Source of the DNA: Polyangium sp. 15x6
GTDB taxonomy: Bacteria > Myxococcota_A > Polyangia > Polyangiales > Polyangiaceae
Length of the DNA: 64,000 bases
Reading direction: 5' to 3'
Assembly: GCF_029960785.1 (NCBI RefSeq)
Contig: NZ_JASBQE010000005.1
Coordinates: forward strand, 62,001 to 126,000
Below are positions 27,963 through 36,261 of this stretch, one piece after another. The notes beneath the pieces are model-generated. The model saw nothing but the letters and a program-made list of their open reading frames with translations. It was not told the origin of the DNA and did no database searches. A program made the position numbers and the translations under genes. How positions within the stretch are numbered: the stretch's first letter is position 1; each line of letters begins with the position of its first letter.

Positions 27963-29114
27963 ATGATTCGTATGTCTTCGTGGGTATCGGCGGCGGGCCT
28001 CGCCGTGCTCGGGATCGCTTCGCTCGGCTGTCAGGGCGAGAAGAAGCCGGAGGGCGCGGCGCCGACGGGGAGCGCGGCGCCCGCGGTGCAGAAGCCGGCC
28101 GACCCTGCCGAGAAGTTCAAGGGACAAACCCTGAACCTGCTCACCTGGGAGGGGTATGCCGATCCCAAGTTCACGAAGGGGTTCGAGGAGAAATACGGCG
28201 TCACCGTCAAGTACACGTATTTCGGTTCGAGCGACGAGCTCGTGGCGAAGCTCAAGTCGAGCCCCGGCGTGTACGATGTCGTCTCGCCGTCCTCGGACGT
28301 CGCGTATCCCCTCGTGCAGGGCGGCCTCGTCGATCCGATCGACACCACGAAGATCTCGAGCTGGGGCGACCTCGCGGACGCGCTGAAGAACCTCGACGAC
28401 GCCAAGAAGGACGGCAAGCAATACGGCGTCCCCTTCACCTGGGGCCCCGATTACCTCATTTACGACGCGAATGTCGTGAAGGAGGAGCCGAAGAGCTGGA
28501 AGGTCTTCTACGACGCGCAATACAAGGGCAAGGTCACCCTCTGGGACGACATCTCGAACATCTATCTCGTCGGCCAGATCATGGGGCTCGACAAGACGAA
28601 CCCGGCGGCGCTCTACAACATGACGGACGCAGAGCTTGCGGAGGCGAAGAAGAAGCTCGTCGAGCTCAAGCCCCAGGTGCGCAAGTACTGGGCGACCGCG
28701 GGTGAACTCAACGATCTCTTCAAGAACAAGGAGGTCGTCCTGGCCGTCGGCTGGCCGCTCACGGTCGGCACGCTCAACAAGGAGGGCTTGAACCTCAAGG
28801 GCGTGATTCCGGAGGAGGGCGCGACGGGCTGGATCGATCGGCTCATGATCACCTCGTCGTCGAAGAACAAGGAGCTCGCGCTCGCGTACCTCGATTACGT
28901 CACGACGCCGAAGGCCCAGGCGCTCGTCTTCGAGGCGACGGGCGGGTATTGCGTGGCGAATGCGAAGGCCAAGGAGCACATGTCCGAGGACCTCAAGAAG
29001 AGCCCGTGTGTCACCGAGGGCGAGACGTACTTCAAGCGCCTCAACTTCTGGCAATACGTGAAGGAGCGCAAGAAGTACAACGAGCTCTGGAACGAGGTGA
29101 AGAGCGCGAAGTAG
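27963..29114 (+). CDS. potD: Spermidine/putrescine ABC transporter substrate-binding lipoprotein
   Basis: A 383-residue lipoprotein (lipobox SLGC near residue 22) followed by an Ala/Pro/Gly linker and a PotD/PotF-like periplasmic binding domain: LNLLTWEGYADPKFTKGFEEKYGV, YDVVSPSSDVAYPLVQGG, GVPFTWGPDYLIYD, WKVFYDAQYKGKVTLWDD and KKYNELWNEVK at the end. PotD binds spermidine or putrescine and delivers it to the PotBC channel. GGAGG lies before the ATG at 27963. Family assignment is strong; which polyamine is preferred is not readable here. Confidence 0.93.
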   Translation: MIRMSSWVSAAGLAVLGIASLGCQGEKKPEGAAPTGSAAPAVQKPADPAEKFKGQTLNLLTWEGYADPKFTKGFEEKYGVTVKYTYFGSSDELVAKLKSSPGVYDVVSPSSDVAYPLVQGGLVDPIDTTKISSWGDLADALKNLDDAKKDGKQYGVPFTWGPDYLIYDANVVKEEPKSWKVFYDAQYKGKVTLWDDISNIYLVGQIMGLDKTNPAALYNMTDAELAEAKKKLVELKPQVRKYWATAGELNDLFKNKEVVLAVGWPLTVGTLNKEGLNLKGVIPEEGATGWIDRLMITSSSKNKELALAYLDYVTTPKAQALVFEATGGYCVANAKAKEHMSEDLKKSPCVTEGETYFKRLNFWQYVKERKKYNELWNEVKSAK

Positions 29115-29124
29115 GCGAACGAGC

Positions 29125-30051
29125 ATGGATACGGCGCCCGCCGCGAAGGCCACGGTTCACACGCAAAACCCGCCGAAGAGGCGGGCGCTCCTGTTCCTCG
29201 TCCTGCCCCCTGCGCTCTGGCTGCTCTGTTTTCTCGTCCTGCCGTACCTGGGCCTGTTCATCCAGAGCTTCCTCGGCTCGGATGACCTCGGAAACGTCGT
29301 CCTCGAGCCCACGCTCGACCCGTGGAAGGCCTTCTTCACGAAGACCCTCTACCGGAGCACGCTGCTCTACACGTTCAAGATCGCGCTGACGGTCACGAGC
29401 CTCTCCGTGCTCTTCAGCGTGCCGCTCGCGTACTTCATCGCGTTCAAGGTGCGCCGCTGGAAGGAGCTGCTCTACAGCCTCATCATCGTCCCCCTCTGGG
29501 TGAGCTACATCGTCCGCGCGTATGCGTGGAAGATCATCCTCGGCCGCGAGGGGATCCTGAACTCCTTCCTGCAATGGGCGAAGATCACGGACGCGCCCGT
29601 CGAGGCCTTTCTCTATAGTGAATGGGCCATCGTCATCGGCCTCGTCCACATCTACACGCCGTTCGTCCTCATGCCGGTGTACACGGCGTTCGAGCAGATC
29701 CCGCGCTCGCTCGTCGAGGCGTCGAAGGACCTCGGCGCCGGCCGCCTGACCACGTTCTTCCGCGTCGTCTTGCCGCTCTCGCTCCCCGGCGTCATCGCGG
29801 GCGGCACGTTCGCGTTCGTCCTGACGCTCGGCGATTTCCTCGCGCCCGTCCTGCTCGGCGGCACCGACAACCTCATGATCTCGAACGTCGTGCAGAACCT
29901 CTTCGGCACCTCGAACGATCGCCCCCTCGGCTCCGTCGTCGGAATCGTCCTGCTCGTCGTGGTCGTGGCGCTCCTCGAGACGACGTCCCGCGCCGAAAAA
30001 TCGTTCGCGAGCCTCGAATCGGGCCGCGGCCGCCTCGGAGGCGCGCGATGA
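29125..30051 (+). CDS. potB: Polyamine ABC transporter permease, PotB/PotH type
   Basis: A 308-residue inner-membrane protein with about six hydrophobic helices. The N-terminal segment LFLVLPPALWLLCFLVLPYLGLF is typical of PotB. The permease coupling motif is seen in SLVEASKDLGAGRLTTFFRVVLPLSLPG (EAA-loop), and YIVRAYAWKIILG and FLAPVLLGG are PotB-like. It starts ten bases after potD and ends with an ATGA overlap into the next permease gene. Confidence 0.93.
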   Translation: MDTAPAAKATVHTQNPPKRRALLFLVLPPALWLLCFLVLPYLGLFIQSFLGSDDLGNVVLEPTLDPWKAFFTKTLYRSTLLYTFKIALTVTSLSVLFSVPLAYFIAFKVRRWKELLYSLIIVPLWVSYIVRAYAWKIILGREGILNSFLQWAKITDAPVEAFLYSEWAIVIGLVHIYTPFVLMPVYTAFEQIPRSLVEASKDLGAGRLTTFFRVVLPLSLPGVIAGGTFAFVLTLGDFLAPVLLGGTDNLMISNVVQNLFGTSNDRPLGSVVGIVLLVVVVALLETTSRAEKSFASLESGRGRLGGAR

Positions 30052-30836
30052 CACGAAAATTCGATTTGCCGACGCTCTTCGTGGGCGCTGCGGCGGCGTT
30101 CGTCCTCGCGTTCATCTACCTGCCGATGGTCGTCGTCGTCGTGTATTCGTTCAACCCCGACGCGGTGAACGTCTTCCCGATGCGCGGCTTCTCCCTTCGC
30201 TGGTATCGCGTGCTGCTCGAGGACGAGCAGCTCGTGTCGGCGCTCCGCATCAGCCTCCTCATCGCGCTCGGCGGCACGTCGATCGGCCTCCTCCTCGGCG
30301 TGCCCGGGGCCATCGCGCTCGCGCGCCACGAGTTCCCGGGCAAACGTATCCTCGAACGGATCGTCCTTTTGCCGCTCACCTTGCCGGGCATCGTCACGGG
30401 CGTCGCCATGTTGAGCTTCTTTCCGCTCATCGGCGTCCCCGTCTCGCTGCTCGCCGTCCTCATTGGCCACGGCACGTTCCTCATCGCGATCACGCTGACG
30501 CAGGTCTATGCGCGCCTCCGGCGCCTCGATCCGTCGCTCGAAGAGGCCTCGGCGGATCTCGGCGCGCCGCCGCTCACCACGTTTTTCCGGGTCATCCTGC
30601 CGAACATCAAGACGGCCATCATCGGCTCGGCGCTCCTCTCGTTCACGCTCTCGCTCGACGAGATTCCGGTCACGTTTTTCCTCATCGCGGGCGACAACAC
30701 CCTCCCCATTCAGATCTGGGCCATGATGCGCCGGGGCATTTCTCCCGAGGTCAACGCCATCTCGACGCTCGTCTTCGCCGGATCGATCGGCCTCATCCTG
30801 CTCGGCACCGCGCTCGGCGGCCGCGACAAGGAGTAA
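30048..30836 (+). CDS. potC: Polyamine ABC transporter permease, PotC/PotI type
   Basis: A 262-residue inner-membrane protein with six hydrophobic helices (FVGAAAAFVLAFIYLPMVVVVVYSFN first). The EAA motif is LEEASADLGAPPLTTFFRVILPNIK, and LSLDEIPVTFFLIAGDNTLP matches PotC. It pairs with PotB to form the channel. The ATG at 30048 overlaps the potB stop, so the two permeases are likely made in equal amounts. Confidence 0.93.
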   Translation: MTRKFDLPTLFVGAAAAFVLAFIYLPMVVVVVYSFNPDAVNVFPMRGFSLRWYRVLLEDEQLVSALRISLLIALGGTSIGLLLGVPGAIALARHEFPGKRILERIVLLPLTLPGIVTGVAMLSFFPLIGVPVSLLAVLIGHGTFLIAITLTQVYARLRRLDPSLEEASADLGAPPLTTFFRVILPNIKTAIIGSALLSFTLSLDEIPVTFFLIAGDNTLPIQIWAMMRRGISPEVNAISTLVFAGSIGLILLGTALGGRDKE

Positions 30837-30841
30837 TCGTT

Positions 30842-31912
30842 TTGGGCATCGTGGAGCTACGCAAGGTCGTCAAGCGCTTCGGCGACGTCGAGGTCGTCAA
30901 GTCGCTCGATCTATCCATCGAGAAGGGCGAATTCCTCACCTTCCTCGGCCCGAGCGGGTGCGGCAAGACCACGACGCTCCGCATGATCGGCGGCTTCGAG
31001 CTGCCCACCTCGGGCGAGATTTACCTGGGCGGCCGCGAGGTCTCCGCGCTCCCGCCCTACAAGCGCGACGTCAACACGGTCTTCCAGAGCTACGCCCTCT
31101 TCCCGCACATGAGCGTGCGCCAGAACGTCGCTTATGGCCTCGAACAGAAGCGCCTCCCCAAGGCCGAGATCGAGCGCAAAGTGACCGAGGTCCTCGCCAT
31201 GGTGCGCATGGACGCGTTCGCCGCGCGCAAGCCTCGCGAGCTCTCCGGCGGCCAGCAGCAGCGCGTCGCCGTCGCGCGCGCGATCGTCAATGGTCCTTCC
31301 GTGCTCCTGCTCGACGAGCCCCTCGGCGCCCTCGACTTGAAGCTCCGCAAGGAGATGCAATTCGAGCTGAAGAGCCTCCAGCGCAAGCTCGGCATGACGT
31401 TCGTCTACGTCACGCACGACCAGGAGGAGGCGCTCACGATGAGCGACCGCGTCGCGGTCATGAACGGCGGCCGGATCGAGCAGATCGACGCGCCCGTCGC
31501 CATTTACAACCGCCCGAAGACCCGATTCGTCGCCGATTTCATCGGCGAGACGAACCTCCTCGCGGGCGAGGTCTTCCGTGACGGCTCCGCGCACGCGTTT
31601 TCCCTCGGGAGCGCGCGCATCCCGATCGAGCCCGACGCCGTCCTCGAAGCGGGCCACCGCATTTCTTTGAGCGTACGCCCCGAAATGGTCACCGTACGCA
31701 AAGCGGGCGACGGCGAGGCCGAGGACGTCGCGCTCCCCGGCACGGTCGAGGAGACCGTCTTCGTCGGCTCCGTCTGGAAGACCGTCGTGCGCCTCGCGGG
31801 CGGCGAGCGTGTCGTCGCCACCGAGCCGCCGGCCACGCACGGCCATATCGAGCAGGGCAGCTCGGTCGTCGTTGGTTGGAATCCCAAGAGCGCTGTCGTC
31901 CTGGAGGCTTGA
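30842..31912 (+). CDS. potA: Polyamine ABC transporter ATPase
   Basis: A 356-residue ATPase with Walker A GPSGCGKTTT, Q-loop FQSYALFPHM, signature LSGGQQQRVAVARAI, Walker B LLLDEPLGALD and switch His in VTHDQEEALTMSD. The C-terminal part (about residues 240-356) is the TOBE-type regulatory domain of PotA/MalK-like subunits (GETNLLAGEV..., ISLSVRPEMV). The start is TTG at 30842, with AAGGAG at the end of the previous gene as Shine-Dalgarno. The Ser/Thr kinase gene starts nine bases after its stop. Confidence 0.93.
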   Translation: MGIVELRKVVKRFGDVEVVKSLDLSIEKGEFLTFLGPSGCGKTTTLRMIGGFELPTSGEIYLGGREVSALPPYKRDVNTVFQSYALFPHMSVRQNVAYGLEQKRLPKAEIERKVTEVLAMVRMDAFAARKPRELSGGQQQRVAVARAIVNGPSVLLLDEPLGALDLKLRKEMQFELKSLQRKLGMTFVYVTHDQEEALTMSDRVAVMNGGRIEQIDAPVAIYNRPKTRFVADFIGETNLLAGEVFRDGSAHAFSLGSARIPIEPDAVLEAGHRISLSVRPEMVTVRKAGDGEAEDVALPGTVEETVFVGSVWKTVVRLAGGERVVATEPPATHGHIEQGSSVVVGWNPKSAVVLEA

Positions 31913-31921
31913 CGGGACATC

Positions 31922-32965
31922 ATGGAGCTCCAGCCTGGTCATCTCGTCGCGGGGCGCTTTCGTGTCGTGCGATTCCTCGGCGAGGGCGCGGTCAGCGCCG
32001 TGTACGAGGCCGTCGACGACGTGCGTGGCCATCGCGTCGCGGTGAAGCTCCTGCACCGCGAGCTCTCCCAGAACACCGAGGTCGTCCAGCGATTCGAGCG
32101 CGAGGCCGAGGCCGCGAGCCGCATCGGCTCCGATCACATCGTCCTCGTGCATGGCGCGGGCGCTTCGCCCGAGGGACGATTCATCGTCCTCGAATACCTC
32201 GACGGCGGCACGCTCGCCGACCTTTTGCGCAAGCGCCGCCCGCTCCCGTCGGAGGAGGCCGTATCCCTCGTCCTCCAGCTCCTCGCCGGCCTCTCGAAGG
32301 CGCACGCGCTCGGCATCGTGCACCGTGACTTGAAGCCGGCGAATCTTTTCCTCGTGCCGGGCCGGGAGGGCAGCGAATTCCTCAAGATCCTCGATTTCGG
32401 CGCCTCGAAGCTCGCGAATGCGGACCAGGACCTCACGCGCACCGGAGCCATGGTCGGCACGCCGATGTACATGTCGCCGGAGCAGATCCGCAGCTCCGAC
32501 AAGGTCGACCCGCGCACCGACATCTATGCCGCGGGCGTCATCCTCTACGAAAGCGTCACGGGCAAGGTCCCGTTTGACGTGAGAAATGCCGTCGAGCTCG
32601 CGTTCCGCGTGGTCTCGCAGGATCCGCCGCCGCCCGAGACGCACCTGCCTTCGCTCGATCCCGAGCTCTCGGCCATCATTCGCCGCGCCATGTCGCGCGA
32701 CCCCAACGCCCGCTTCCAGACCGCCGCCGAGATGTATGAAGCGCTCGGCGACTGGCTCAAAAAGCGCGGCCTTCCCCTCCCGTCGCACACGCGCGCGGCG
32801 CCCGCGGCCGCGCCTGTCGCCGCGTCTGTCGCCGCGCCGACGGCCGCGGCGGTGGCCCTCCCGAGCGCGGCGCCGGCGAGGTCGCGGACCATTCTGCTGT
32901 ATGTCGTTGGCGCATTGCTCCTCGTCGCGGCGATCGTGCTTGCGCTCCACGCTGCGGGGGTTTGA
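31922..32965 (+). CDS. Membrane-anchored Ser/Thr protein kinase (PknB type)
   Basis: A 347-residue protein. The kinase domain occupies about residues 12-275 with GEGAVSAVYEA, VAVKLL, HRDLKPANLF, LDFGASKL, MVGTPMYMSPEQ and DIYAAGVILYE, so it has all catalytic residues. An Ala/Pro-rich linker (about 285-320) precedes one transmembrane helix (TILLYVVGALLLVAAIVLAL) at the very C-terminus, leaving only a few residues outside. There is no sensor domain outside the membrane. It directly follows potA and may be in the same transcript; whether it controls the transporter is unknown. Confidence 0.93.
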   Translation: MELQPGHLVAGRFRVVRFLGEGAVSAVYEAVDDVRGHRVAVKLLHRELSQNTEVVQRFEREAEAASRIGSDHIVLVHGAGASPEGRFIVLEYLDGGTLADLLRKRRPLPSEEAVSLVLQLLAGLSKAHALGIVHRDLKPANLFLVPGREGSEFLKILDFGASKLANADQDLTRTGAMVGTPMYMSPEQIRSSDKVDPRTDIYAAGVILYESVTGKVPFDVRNAVELAFRVVSQDPPPPETHLPSLDPELSAIIRRAMSRDPNARFQTAAEMYEALGDWLKKRGLPLPSHTRAAPAAAPVAASVAAPTAAAVALPSAAPARSRTILLYVVGALLLVAAIVLALHAAGV

Positions 32966-32980
32966 CCGGGAACATCCGGA

Positions 32981-33003
32981 CCGCCCTTTTTTCGGGAGGG
33001 CGG
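32981..33003 (+). terminator. Hairpin after the kinase gene, possible terminator
   Basis: CCGCCCT (32981-32987) pairs with AGGGCGG (32997-33003). The T run lies in the loop, not after the stem, so termination strength is doubtful. It lies 16 bases after the kinase stop. Confidence 0.4.
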
Positions 33004-33039
33004 GGGTGCCCTGCTTTCTCTGCGTGGTACACTGCGCTC

Positions 33040-33687
33040 ATGCGCTCTCTCGCGACCGCCGAGATCCTCCCGCCGGCACCCATGACCCTCGACGAATGGG
33101 CGGATATGGACGAGGACGAGCCGGGCGAGCTCGTCGATGGCCACCTGGAGGATGAAGAAGTGCCGGACAATCTGCACGAGGCCGTTGCAGCATGGCTTTT
33201 CCGCATGCTCGGCGTCTGGGGCGCCGAGCGCCGCGCTGCGGTCTTCGGCGCTGAACACAAGCTCGGCGTTTCCAAGACACGCGGACGCAAGCCCGACGTG
33301 TCCATGTATGCCCCCGGGACGCGCCTCGGACGCGGCTCTCTCTCCCGCACCGCGCCTTTGCTCGTCGTCGAGGTCCTCTCCCCGCGTCCCCGCGACGTCC
33401 GGCGTGATCGACTCGACAAGCGCTCCGAGTACGCCCGCTTCGGTGTCAAGCTCTACCTGCTCGTCGACCCGGAAGCGCGTGTGCTCGAGCTCTACGAGCT
33501 CGGCGCGGATGGTCGTTACGTCCTCGATGCCGCCGTCTCCGAGGGAAAGCTGAGGCTCCCTGGATGTGAAGGACTCGAGCTCGACCTCGATGCCTTGTGG
33601 GCCGAGGTCGCGTGGATCGTCGGCGAAGAGCCCGAGGAACAAGAGGCGCGCGAAGCGGCGACCGAAGGCGACGACGACGTCGTTTGA
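33040..33687 (+). CDS. Uma2-family (DUF820) protein
   Basis: A 215-residue Uma2 protein: MTLDEWADMDEDEPGELVDGHLEDEEVPDNLHE at the N-terminus (the Glu-rich opening is typical), then RKPDVSMYAPG, LLVVEVLSPRPRDVRRDRLDKRSEYARFGVKLYLLVDPEARVLELYEL. The Asp, Glu-x-Leu and Lys residues of the PD-(D/E)XK-like site are present. It has no coiled-coil tail, unlike the Uma2 protein at 17.6 kb, and the two share only the fold. The ATG at 33040 gives a normal start; an acidic tail ends the protein. Role unproven in this family. Confidence 0.88.
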   Translation: MRSLATAEILPPAPMTLDEWADMDEDEPGELVDGHLEDEEVPDNLHEAVAAWLFRMLGVWGAERRAAVFGAEHKLGVSKTRGRKPDVSMYAPGTRLGRGSLSRTAPLLVVEVLSPRPRDVRRDRLDKRSEYARFGVKLYLLVDPEARVLELYELGADGRYVLDAAVSEGKLRLPGCEGLELDLDALWAEVAWIVGEEPEEQEAREAATEGDDDVV

Positions 33688-33725
33688 CCCCCACGCCTCT
33701 CTCGTGATGTGATGTCATCCGCCCC

Positions 33726-34502
33726 ATGGCGGAGCCTGCCCGACGCCTCCAGCCGATCGACACCACCGCGGAGATCGAGACACCCGAGCACGTGCGGTTC
33801 CATTACCCCGTCGCCGGCCCTGCTCGCCGCGTCGTCGCCTGGGTCCTCGACTGGCTCATTCGTGGCGCCATCCTCGTCGTCTTCGCCATCTTCGCGCTCA
33901 TGGGCGGCCTCGCCGTCGGTGATGCCATCTCCGACCTCTCGGTCGGGCTCCTCCTGGTCATCCATTTTCTCCTCGAGTGGACGTATTACACGCTCTGGGA
34001 AATCGCCTGGAATGGCCGCACCCCGGGCAAACGTGCGCTCGATCTGCGGGTCGTCTCCGTCCACGGCCATCCCTTGCGCATTGGCGACAGTTTTCTCCGC
34101 AACCTCCTCCGCGCCGCCGATTTCCTCCCTTTGGGGTATGCCATCGGCCTCGTCGTGATGGCGCGCGACGGCCGTTTTCGGCGCCTCGGCGACATGGTCG
34201 CGGGCACGATGGTCATCGTCGAGGAGCGCCGCGCCGTCGCCACCACGCTCCGCATCGATCCTCCCCCCACCCCGAAGGAGCTCTCGAGCCTCCCGCAGCG
34301 CCTCCCGCTCTCCGGCGACGAACTCGAGGCCATCGAGCTCTTTCTTCGCCGCAAAAATGGCCTCGGCCCTGCGCGTGAGGAAGAGCTCGCGGCCATGGTC
34401 GCGCCCATCTTCGCGAGCCGCATGGGGATCCGGAACAAGGACTCCGCGCGCCTCCTCGCCTTGATTCACGCGCGCGCCAGCGAGCGCAGGAGGCCTCTGT
34501 GA
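33726..34502 (+). CDS. RDD-family membrane protein
   Basis: A 258-residue membrane protein and the first gene of a six-gene coupled operon. The RDD domain is recognised by PARRVVAWVLDWLIRG (the Arg...Asp pair), a hydrophobic helix, TLWEIAWNGRTPGKRALDLRVV, and the third helix with RFRRLGDMVAGTMVIV. RDD proteins are inner-membrane proteins of uncertain transport or regulatory role. The C-terminal 80 residues are cytoplasmic and charged. It overlaps the next gene by four bases (GTGA). Confidence 0.88.
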   Translation: MAEPARRLQPIDTTAEIETPEHVRFHYPVAGPARRVVAWVLDWLIRGAILVVFAIFALMGGLAVGDAISDLSVGLLLVIHFLLEWTYYTLWEIAWNGRTPGKRALDLRVVSVHGHPLRIGDSFLRNLLRAADFLPLGYAIGLVVMARDGRFRRLGDMVAGTMVIVEERRAVATTLRIDPPPTPKELSSLPQRLPLSGDELEAIELFLRRKNGLGPAREEELAAMVAPIFASRMGIRNKDSARLLALIHARASERRRPL

Positions 34503-35464
34503 AGAGCCAGGACGAGATCGTCGCGGCGCGCCAGGTCGATTGGCGCGAGCTCGAAACCATCGTCTCGCGCGCCGAGGCCCTGCACCACCTCGACGGCCCC
34601 TCCATTTCCCGCGCCGCCGCGCTGTATCGGTCCCTCTCGGGCGACCTCGTCCTCTGCCGCGCCCGCTGCACGCCCGACCTCGTCGCGTACCTCGACAACC
34701 TCGCCGGCCGCGCGCACAGCGCCCTTTATGGTGCCGAACCTTTCCGCATCCCGGCCTTCTGGTCCCTCCTCACCCGCGACTTCCCTCGCACGCTCCGCAA
34801 GAACGCCTCGTTTTTTGCCCTCTCCTCCGCGCTCTTCCTGATCCCCTGCGCCATTGGCATCGTCCTCGCGCTCTTCGTCCCCGACGCCGCCTCGCAGATC
34901 CTCCCGCGCAGCATGCTCGACGGCATGGCCGACATGTATTCGAAGGGCTTCGACGAGGGCCGCGGCGAGGGGGCCGACTCCGCGATGGCCGGGTTTTACG
35001 TCCGCAACAACGTCGGCATTGCGTTCCGTTGCTTCGCGACCGGCATCTTCTTCGGCCTCGGCAGCGTCTTTTACCTCATCTACAACGGCCTCAACATCGG
35101 CATGGTGACTGGCTGGGTCACTGCGGCCGGGTTTGGCCGGAACATCGGCACGTTCATGTGCGGGCATGGGCCCTTCGAGCTCACGGCCATCGTCGTCGCG
35201 GGCGCGGCGGGGCTCCGCATGGGGTATTCCCTCGTCATCACGCGCGGCCGCACGCGCCTCGGCTCGCTCCGCGAGAGCGCGCCCGACATCGTTCGGCTCG
35301 TCGTGGGCGCGGCCGTCATGCTGCTCATCGCCGCGGGCATCGAGGGATTCTGGTCCCCCTCGGGCGCGCCGCCGCCCGTCAAATGGACCGTCGCCGCCCT
35401 CTTCTCCTTGCTCGTCACGGCTTATTTCCTCTTCGCCGGCCGTGAACGCGGGAGGGCTCGTTGA
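34499..35464 (+). CDS. SpoIIM-like (stage II sporulation protein M family) membrane protein
   Basis: A 321-residue protein of the DUF95/SpoIIM family. An N-terminal helical part (WRELETIVSRAEALHHLDG...LYRSLSGDL) is followed by several transmembrane helices: FALSSALFLIPCAIGIVLALF, the polar helix NNVGIAFRCFATGIFFGLGSVFYLIYNGLNIGMV typical of the family, FELTAIVVAGAAGLRMGYSLV and a last pair. Such proteins often accompany MoxR/DUF58 genes. The start is GTG at 34499, overlapping the RDD stop codon. It has no link to sporulation that can be seen here. Confidence 0.88.
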   Translation: MKSQDEIVAARQVDWRELETIVSRAEALHHLDGPSISRAAALYRSLSGDLVLCRARCTPDLVAYLDNLAGRAHSALYGAEPFRIPAFWSLLTRDFPRTLRKNASFFALSSALFLIPCAIGIVLALFVPDAASQILPRSMLDGMADMYSKGFDEGRGEGADSAMAGFYVRNNVGIAFRCFATGIFFGLGSVFYLIYNGLNIGMVTGWVTAAGFGRNIGTFMCGHGPFELTAIVVAGAAGLRMGYSLVITRGRTRLGSLRESAPDIVRLVVGAAVMLLIAAGIEGFWSPSGAPPPVKWTVAALFSLLVTAYFLFAGRERGRAR

Positions 35465-36261
35465 ACCTCGGCGACTCCGCGATCGTCCTGCGCCCCCGCA
35501 GCCTCACCGAGGTCATGGACCTCGCGTTTCGCATCTGCTTCTCCCTCGCATTCTCCCTTTACACGCGGCTCACCCTCTTCGCCATCGTCCCGCTCCTCGC
35601 TGGATGCCTCGCGCTCCGGTATACGCTCGATGCCCCGTGGAGCCTCGTCTGGCTCGCCGCCTTTCTCACCGTGCCCTTCGTCGAGGCCCTCTTCACGGTC
35701 GCCGTCAGCCAGATCATCTTTTCGCCCACCATCACCCCGCGCGCCGTCTTCGCCCTTTTTCGCAAGCGGTTCGGCGCGCTCCTCGGCTCGTTCGTCATTC
35801 GTACCCTCGGCCTCGTGATCGGCACCCTCACGTTGTTTCTCCTCCTGCCATTCGTCGGCATTCGCCTCCTGCTCCTCGACGAGGCATGCCTGCTCGAAGG
35901 CCTCTCTGGCTCTCGCGCGTATGACCGCGCCCAGCGGCTCGTCTCGATGCGCACCGGCGACGCGTTCCTCGTCCTCCTCATGCTCCTCGGCGCGCGATTC
36001 GGTGGTGTCCTCACGGCCGAGCTCCTCTTCGACGGGCTCGTGAACGACCTCCTCCAGTTCGGCCGACCTTTCGGCTGGCTCTTCGAGGACGGCGGCTCGC
36101 CGGCGGCCCTCGCCGGGTTTTTCCTGGCTGTACCGTTCGTCGCCACGGCGCGGTTCCTTTATTACATCGACACCCGCACGCGGGAGGACGGCTGGGACAT
36201 CCAGCTTCGTTTCACGGCGATCCGCGCTCGGGCCGAGCAGGAGCGCAGGAGGGCCGCGTGA
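35461..36261 (+). CDS. Multi-spanning membrane protein of the MoxR operon
   Basis: A 266-residue protein with a TTG start overlapping the previous stop. It has several hydrophobic helices (LAFRICFSLAFSLYTRLTLFAIVPLLAG, LVWLAAFLTVPFVEALFTVAVSQII, LVIGTLTLFLLLPFVGIRLLLLDEACLLE, and two more). The LRPRSLTEVMDLAFRI opening and the LLDEACLLEGLSGSRAYDRA motif are reminiscent of glycerophosphoryl-diester-like/DUF975-type membrane domains, but I cannot name a family with confidence. Its place between SpoIIM and DUF4129 genes suggests a role in the same envelope complex. Confidence 0.85.
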   Translation: MNLGDSAIVLRPRSLTEVMDLAFRICFSLAFSLYTRLTLFAIVPLLAGCLALRYTLDAPWSLVWLAAFLTVPFVEALFTVAVSQIIFSPTITPRAVFALFRKRFGALLGSFVIRTLGLVIGTLTLFLLLPFVGIRLLLLDEACLLEGLSGSRAYDRAQRLVSMRTGDAFLVLLMLLGARFGGVLTAELLFDGLVNDLLQFGRPFGWLFEDGGSPAALAGFFLAVPFVATARFLYYIDTRTREDGWDIQLRFTAIRARAEQERRRAA

